From Streptomyces graminilatus (GTDB lineage: Bacteria > Actinomycetota > Actinomycetes > Streptomycetales > Streptomycetaceae): DNA of 64,000 nucleotides. Positions 59,371-64,000 of this stretch are shown in pieces; position 1 is the first letter of the stretch, and each line of letters opens with the position of its first letter. Below the pieces are notes generated by a model that had not been told where the DNA came from, made no database searches, and was given only the letters and a program-made list of their open reading frames with translations. A program made the translations under genes and the position numbers. Location of the stretch: positions 1 through 64,000 of the forward strand of contig NZ_LIQQ01000121.1 of the NCBI RefSeq assembly GCF_001418565.1, given 5' to 3'.

Positions 59371-60699
59371 ATGACCACCTATCGCGCCAGAGCCCTCACC
59401 GCGTCGGCCGCAGCCGCTTCCCTGAGTCTGCTTCTCGCCGCCTGCTCCGGCGGCGCCGGCACGGAGGCCGGGGCCCGGCCCAGCACCGAGGGCAAGGTCA
59501 CCCTGGAGTTCTGGAGCTGGACCGACGGAATCGAGGCCCAGACCAAGGTCTGGAACCAGCGGCACCCGGAGACCCAGGTCAGGTTCGTCAACGCGGCGGG
59601 CGAGACCGTGTACCAGAAGCTGCGCGCCGCCGTGAACGCCGGAACCGCGCCCTGTCTGTCCAAGATGGACGGCATGAACCTGGCGAGCTTCGCCGCGGAC
59701 GGCCTGCTCACCGACATCACCAGGACCGCCGCACAGTACAAGGAGCGGTACACCGCCCCGGCCTGGAACGCGGTCAGCCCGGGCGGCGCCACCTTCGGCA
59801 TCCCCATGGGCTCCTCTCCGCAGTTCACCGCCTACCGTGCGGACCTGTTCAAGAAGTACGGCATCGAGGCGCCGAAGACGTGGGACGACCTGATCGCCGC
59901 CGGCCGGAAGGTGCGGCAGCAGGACAAGAACGTCAAGATCTTCAACATGGCGGGAGAAGACCCGAGCACTCTGGTCGACCTGTCCTGGCAGGCCGGCGCC
60001 CAGTGGTACAAGGCGGACGGCGACCACTGGACGATCGACTTCACCTCGCCGGAGGCCCTCGCAGCCGGTGACGTCGTCCAGCGGCTCGTCGACGACGACC
60101 TCGCCTCCAACGCCTCGTACGCCGACCCCGGCGTCTTCAAGACCTGGGACCTCGGCAGGACCATCGCGATGACGACATCGACCTGGCAGTTGCCGATCTA
60201 CGACACCAACTTCCCCAAGTCCAAGGGCAAGTGGCAACTCGCGGACTCCCCCGTCTTCGACACGACCCGGCCGCGGACCGCCAGCAACTTCGACACCACC
60301 GCCGTACTCAAGGGCTGTAAGTACCCCGACCGCGCCGCCCAGTTCGCGGCCTGGCTGTCCAGCGACAAGGAATCCCTGACCACGCTCACGGACCCGGCTT
60401 CCAAGTCCGGCCTGTTCCCCGCGGTCGACGACGTGTCGCCGTACGTGGACAAGATCATCCCGACCGACATGTTCAACAAGGAGTCCGACAGCGCCCCGGT
60501 GATCAAGACGGCCGCCTCCCGGGTCGGCGACCAGTGGCGGTACGGGCCGAACTACGCGGCGATGTACTCCGAGATGCAGAAACAGTGGGGCAAGGTCATC
60601 AAGAAGGAGCTCACGGTCAAGGACATGCTGACCGGCCTGCAGAAGTGGACCGTGAACGACCTGAACAGCAAGGACATCAAGGCCGTCGCGGGTAGCTGA
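59371..60699 (+). CDS. Carbohydrate ABC importer, substrate-binding lipoprotein
   Basis: A 442-residue family 1 (MalE-type) extracellular binding protein. The lipobox LLAAC at about residue 25 gives a lipid anchor. The mature part starts VTLEFWSWTDGIEAQTKVWNQ, a standard opening, and includes SPQFTAYRADLFKKYGIEAPKTWDDL. First gene of a three-gene importer operon without an ATPase; streptomycetes usually share the MsiK ATPase for such systems (family knowledge). Strong RBS GGAGG. Confidence 0.92.
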   Translation: MTTYRARALTASAAAASLSLLLAACSGGAGTEAGARPSTEGKVTLEFWSWTDGIEAQTKVWNQRHPETQVRFVNAAGETVYQKLRAAVNAGTAPCLSKMDGMNLASFAADGLLTDITRTAAQYKERYTAPAWNAVSPGGATFGIPMGSSPQFTAYRADLFKKYGIEAPKTWDDLIAAGRKVRQQDKNVKIFNMAGEDPSTLVDLSWQAGAQWYKADGDHWTIDFTSPEALAAGDVVQRLVDDDLASNASYADPGVFKTWDLGRTIAMTTSTWQLPIYDTNFPKSKGKWQLADSPVFDTTRPRTASNFDTTAVLKGCKYPDRAAQFAAWLSSDKESLTTLTDPASKSGLFPAVDDVSPYVDKIIPTDMFNKESDSAPVIKTAASRVGDQWRYGPNYAAMYSEMQKQWGKVIKKELTVKDMLTGLQKWTVNDLNSKDIKAVAGS

Positions 60700-60752
60700 C
60701 GCCGCCCGATCCCCGCCCGGAGACAGCCGGCGTACCTCACCTGGAGACATCC

Positions 60753-61703
60753 GTGCCCACCCTGACGCGACCGCCGGCCGCGACCGGCTCCCCGGTCCGG
60801 CGGACCTCCCCCCGCCGCACGGGGAGACGGGGAGCCTACAAGGGCCTGCTGTTCGCCCTGCCCTTCCTGGTCGGCTTCCTCCTCACCTACGTCCTGCCGA
60901 TCGTCTACGCCTTCAACGAGAGCCTGCACGAGAAGAAGGGCACCGGACTGGGCTTCGGCCCGACCCGGGTCGTCTTCACCGGCTTCGCCAACTTCGCGTC
61001 GGTCCTCACCGACAACGCGTTCTGGGCCAGCATGCTGCGCACCCTGTTCTTCGGCGCGGCGCAGATCGCGGTGATGCTGGGCATCTCGCTGGTGCTGGCC
61101 CTGCTGCTGGACGGCGTCGCCGCGCGGGCGGTCCGCTTCTTCCGGGCCGGGCTGCTCATCCCGTACGTGATTCCCACGGTGGTCTCCGCCCTGATGTGGC
61201 TGTTCCTCTACAGCCCGACGGGCAGCCCGATCATCGACCTCGCGAACCGCGCCGGCACGGACATCGAGTTCTTCGGCGGCCTCAACACCTATCTCTCGCT
61301 GGGCAATCTGCTCACCTGGCAGGGCATCGGCTTCAACATGATCCTGATCTCCGCCTCGTTGCAGGCGCTGCCACGGGAGCTGTACGAGGCGGCCCGGCTC
61401 GACGGAGCCCGCGAGTGGCGTATCGCCTGGTCGGTCAAGGTGCCGAACATCACCGGAATCCTCGTCCTGACCGGCATGTTCTCGCTCATCGGCCGGCTCC
61501 AGTTGTTCGCGGAACCGCTCCTGCTGCGGCAGATCGCACCGGAGTCGATCAACACCGACTTCACTCCGATGATGGAGATCTACGACAAGGCGTTCAAGAC
61601 GGGCAACTACCAGTACGCCGCCGCCGAGTCGCTGGTCCTGGCCGTGGTCACCGGCATCCTCGCCTTCGTCTTCTATCACGTCACGAACAGGAAGATGTCA
61701 TGA
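60753..61703 (+). CDS. Carbohydrate ABC importer, permease 1 (MalF type)
   Basis: A 316-residue membrane protein with six helices; the first follows a basic N-terminus (RRTGRRGAYKGLLFALPFLVGF). The EAA loop reads YEAARLDGAREWRIAWSVKVP. GTG 60753 has GGAGA upstream. The stop overlaps the second permease gene by ATGA. Confidence 0.9.
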   Translation: MPTLTRPPAATGSPVRRTSPRRTGRRGAYKGLLFALPFLVGFLLTYVLPIVYAFNESLHEKKGTGLGFGPTRVVFTGFANFASVLTDNAFWASMLRTLFFGAAQIAVMLGISLVLALLLDGVAARAVRFFRAGLLIPYVIPTVVSALMWLFLYSPTGSPIIDLANRAGTDIEFFGGLNTYLSLGNLLTWQGIGFNMILISASLQALPRELYEAARLDGAREWRIAWSVKVPNITGILVLTGMFSLIGRLQLFAEPLLLRQIAPESINTDFTPMMEIYDKAFKTGNYQYAAAESLVLAVVTGILAFVFYHVTNRKMS

Positions 61704-62641
61704 CCGGAGATGTCATGAACCGCGCCGTCAAGGCGGGCCGGGCCCGTGTGCCGGGCCGTACGCCGAAGGCCCCCAGGGCCGGGGAGGCCTCCAGGGGCGG
61801 AGTGCGCCCGACTCGCCGCGCGGTGGCTCTCACCACCGGCCTGCTGGTCGTCTTCCTGGTCTACTCCCTCGCCCCCACCTGGTTCCTGCTGGTGTCGGCG
61901 ACCAAGAACCAGACGGACCTGTACTCCACGTTCGGCCTGTTGTTCTCCGCCAACCACCTCGGGGACAACCTCCAGCAGATCGCGAGCTATCACGACGGTG
62001 TGTTCCTGCGCTGGATCGGGAACTCCGTCCTCTATTCCACCCTCGGCGCGGCGGGCTCCACGCTCATCTCGCTCGCCGCCGGATACGGCCTGGCCAAGTA
62101 CGACTATCGCGGCCGGGGCGCCCTGTTCGCCCTCGTCGTCGGGGCCTCGCTGCTCCCCAGCACGCTGCTGGCGTTCCCGCTCTACCTGGTGTTCGCCGAG
62201 ATGGGGCTCACCAACACCATCTGGTCGGTGCTGATCCCGTACTTCATCAACCCGTTCGGGGTCTATCTCGGCAAGGTCTACGCGGACAGCTCGGTGCCGA
62301 CGGAGCTGATGGAGGCGGCCCGCATCGACGGTGCGGGTGAGCTGCGCATCTTCTTCGCGGTCGCCCTGCGACTGATGCGGACCGGTGGCGTCACCATCTT
62401 CATGCTCGACTTCATCAACATCTGGAACAACTTCTTCCTCCCGCTGTTCATGCTCAACGGCGAGCGCAGCTTCCCCGTGACCCTGGGCCTCTTCTCCTGG
62501 CTCCAGCAGGCACAGACCGCCCGCGACATGAACACACTCGTCCTGACCGGTTCCCTGCTGTCGATCATTCCGCTGGCGGTCCTCATGTTCACCCTCCAGA
62601 AGTACTGGCGCAGCGGAATCCTCATGGGCAGCCTCAAATAA
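61700..62641 (+). CDS. Carbohydrate ABC importer, permease 2 (MalG type)
   Basis: A 313-residue membrane protein with six helices and the EAA loop MEAARIDGAGELRIFFAVALR; the C-terminal VLMFTLQKYWRSGILMGSLK is typical of MalG-like subunits. ATG 61700 overlaps the preceding stop; a second in-frame ATG follows at 61712. About 45 N-terminal residues are basic and cytoplasmic. Forms the pore with permease 1. Confidence 0.9.
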   Translation: MTGDVMNRAVKAGRARVPGRTPKAPRAGEASRGGVRPTRRAVALTTGLLVVFLVYSLAPTWFLLVSATKNQTDLYSTFGLLFSANHLGDNLQQIASYHDGVFLRWIGNSVLYSTLGAAGSTLISLAAGYGLAKYDYRGRGALFALVVGASLLPSTLLAFPLYLVFAEMGLTNTIWSVLIPYFINPFGVYLGKVYADSSVPTELMEAARIDGAGELRIFFAVALRLMRTGGVTIFMLDFINIWNNFFLPLFMLNGERSFPVTLGLFSWLQQAQTARDMNTLVLTGSLLSIIPLAVLMFTLQKYWRSGILMGSLK

Positions 62642-62650
62642 GGATCAGCG

Positions 62651-63427
62651 ATGACCGCCGCCGCAGGCCTCTTCCACACCGTCATGGGGCCCGTCGCCGC
62701 CCCGGCCGTGCTGCTGGTGCACGGGTGGGGCGGCGACGGCCGCGAATGGTCGCCGCACGCCGACGCCCTCGCCGAACGGCACCGGGTGATCGTGCCCGAC
62801 CTCCGGGGCCACGGCCGCTCCCCCGTCCCCGAGCGGGACAACACCCCGGCCGCGATGGCCGGGGATCTCGCCGTGCTCCTCACCGCCCTCGGCACCGGGC
62901 CCGTCGTGGCGGTCGGTCACTCCATGGGCGGTCAGGTGGTGAACCTGCTCGCCGTCCACCGCCCGGACCTCGTCCGCTCGGTCGTCGCCCTCGACCCCGC
63001 GCACGGTGCGCACGGCGCCGAACTCGACGAGATCCCGCACCGTCTGGCCGCGTACCGCGAGCACGGCTCGCGCGCCGCCGTACCGCTGGTGGCCGGAGCG
63101 TTCTCCCCGACCGCCCCTCCCGGGCTGCGCACCGCGCACGTCCGCACCATGCTCGGCACCCCGGGCCATGTCGTCGCCCAGGCGTACGCGGGCATGTACA
63201 CGGACCCGGGAGCAGTGGGCATCCGCCCGCGCAGCGAGGAGCACCTGCGGAGCCGCGGCTGCCCCGCCCTCACGGTGTGGACCTCGGCGGAGGCAGCCGA
63301 CTGGGAACGCTCGACGCTGCGGGTGCCCGGATCCCGGGTCGACCACTGGACCGGGACCGGCCACTACCTGCACGAGGAGCGTCCCGACCGCACCGTCCGG
63401 CTCATCGAGCGGTGGGCGGCGGACTGA
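62651..63427 (+). CDS. Alpha/beta hydrolase
   Basis: A 258-residue serine hydrolase: oxyanion segment LLVHGWGGDGREW (about 21-33), nucleophile elbow GHSMGG (about 98) and catalytic His in GTGHYLHEE (about 240). No signal peptide, so it works on an imported compound, for example an ester or lactone. Starts 9 bp after the permease stop and is probably in the same operon. Confidence 0.85.
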   Translation: MTAAAGLFHTVMGPVAAPAVLLVHGWGGDGREWSPHADALAERHRVIVPDLRGHGRSPVPERDNTPAAMAGDLAVLLTALGTGPVVAVGHSMGGQVVNLLAVHRPDLVRSVVALDPAHGAHGAELDEIPHRLAAYREHGSRAAVPLVAGAFSPTAPPGLRTAHVRTMLGTPGHVVAQAYAGMYTDPGAVGIRPRSEEHLRSRGCPALTVWTSAEAADWERSTLRVPGSRVDHWTGTGHYLHEERPDRTVRLIERWAAD

Positions 63428-63445
63428 ACGCCCGGCCCAGGAAGC

Positions 63446-64000
63446 TCAGAGATAGTAGGGCCGGTTGTGGGCGGCGACCGGTGGTGACTGGTAGGTCCAC
63501 GCCCCGGCCGCGGGGGTGTCGCCGATCAGCCGGGTGAGGTCCTGGCCGGGCTCCGCCGTGGTGTCGTGGACGGTGAGTCGTACGCGGGCACTGGTGGCCG
63601 GGTCGAGGGTGTACTGGCGGTAGGGCTGGTAGACGTTCATCGGCCCGGCCAGTGCCCTGCCTCCGTCCTCGGTGCCGTAGCCGGTGATCGGGGTGTTGTT
63701 CGCCGGGGTGTGGGTCAGGCCCGTCAGGTCGGCGGTGAAGGAGAACAGGTCGTCCTCGTGGCGGGTGACGGTCTCGGCGTCCGGGCCGGCGGAAGCCTTC
63801 TTGCAGCGCACCGACCAGGCGTCTCCGGCGGGTCCGTTGAGGGAGGGCATCGTCGTCTCGAACCAGCCGGGGTACTTGGGCTCGGCGTACAGCTTGCGCC
63901 CGGCGTCGATGGCGAAGGGGTTGTCGCACAGGACATGGATACGGGCGATGCCGAGCAGCTTGGTCTGGTCGTAGCCGTGGGCGTACTCGTCGTATGTCAG
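63446..64000 (-). CDS. 5'-truncated unknown protein, runs off the right edge
   Basis: The frame is open from the edge to the stop at 63446, giving 184 residues of a C-terminal part. An internal ATG at 63850 is not the true start, because coding-like sequence continues to the edge (YDEYAHGYDQTKLLGIARIHV). The segment GRKLYAEPKYPGWFET and the beta-rich remainder loosely recall acetoacetate-decarboxylase-like proteins, but this is weak. Convergent with the hydrolase gene (18 bp apart). Confidence 0.6.
   Translation of the reverse strand: MTYDEYAHGYDQTKLLGIARIHVLCDNPFAIDAGRKLYAEPKYPGWFETTMPSLNGPAGDAWSVRCKKASAGPDAETVTRHEDDLFSFTADLTGLTHTPANNTPITGYGTEDGGRALAGPMNVYQPYRQYTLDPATSARVRLTVHDTTAEPGQDLTRLIGDTPAAGAWTYQSPPVAAHNRPYYL

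Overview
The window is very GC-rich. Its genes have strong third-position G/C bias, frequent GTG (and some TTG) starts and many ATGA/GTGA stop-start overlaps, and its regulatory, catabolic and exopolysaccharide gene content is typical of a filamentous actinomycete. Streptomyces is the best fit. No rRNA, tRNA, insertion sequence, prophage or CRISPR array was seen. All functional statements come from reading motifs and gene order; no database search was run.

Left part (1-17.8 kb). A LysR-type effector domain without a DNA-binding domain faces a DUF5997 gene. A PAS-GAF-SpoIIE phosphatase, a Tat-exported GH2 beta-galactosidase with an inserted LamG domain, and a P450 follow. Next is a divergent locus: leftward, a complete quaternary-amine (OpuC/EgtUV-type) ABC importer; rightward, three overlapping genes for an ornithine-cyclodeaminase-family protein, a histidine-ammonia-lyase-fold protein that lacks the MIO glycine and several catalytic residues, and an amidohydrolase. 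Two inverted repeats lie in the shared promoter. I regard this uptake-plus-elimination module as the most likely undescribed system here. A secreted GH43 enzyme follows.

Steroid-type catabolism (17.8-24.8 kb). ipdA/ipdB-like genes diverge from ipdC-like, echA20-like, two acyl-CoA dehydrogenase genes (IpdE1/IpdE2-like) and an SDR gene. This is the gene set for steroid C/D-ring (HIP) breakdown, with a KstR2-like palindrome in the divergent promoter. A decayed duplicate of the SDR gene's 5' end sits between the dehydrogenase and the SDR. After the SDR comes an array of four imperfect repeats of about 160 bp, then an atypical P450 that lacks the ExxR motif and carries a TTA codon.

Exopolysaccharide locus (27.5-56.7 kb). 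It holds a WbaP-type initiating sugar-phosphate transferase (with a TTA codon), several glycosyltransferases, a Wzx flippase, two Wzz-like proteins, a Wzz-polymerase fusion, a methyltransferase and large secreted proteins. Five scattered genes (WbpA-, WbpB-, WbpD-, WbpE- and WbpI-like) together fit synthesis of UDP-ManNAc3NAcA. A second aminotransferase, a PglD/NeuD-like acetyltransferase and an epimerase suggest another modified amino sugar. An MFS transporter and a beta-propeller protein end the locus.

Right end (56.7-64 kb). A LacI regulator, a 2-hydroxyacid dehydrogenase, a carbohydrate ABC importer (lipoprotein and two permeases, no ATPase) and an alpha/beta hydrolase form a sugar-use locus with matching LacI-type operator candidates. 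A 5'-truncated unknown gene runs off the right edge.
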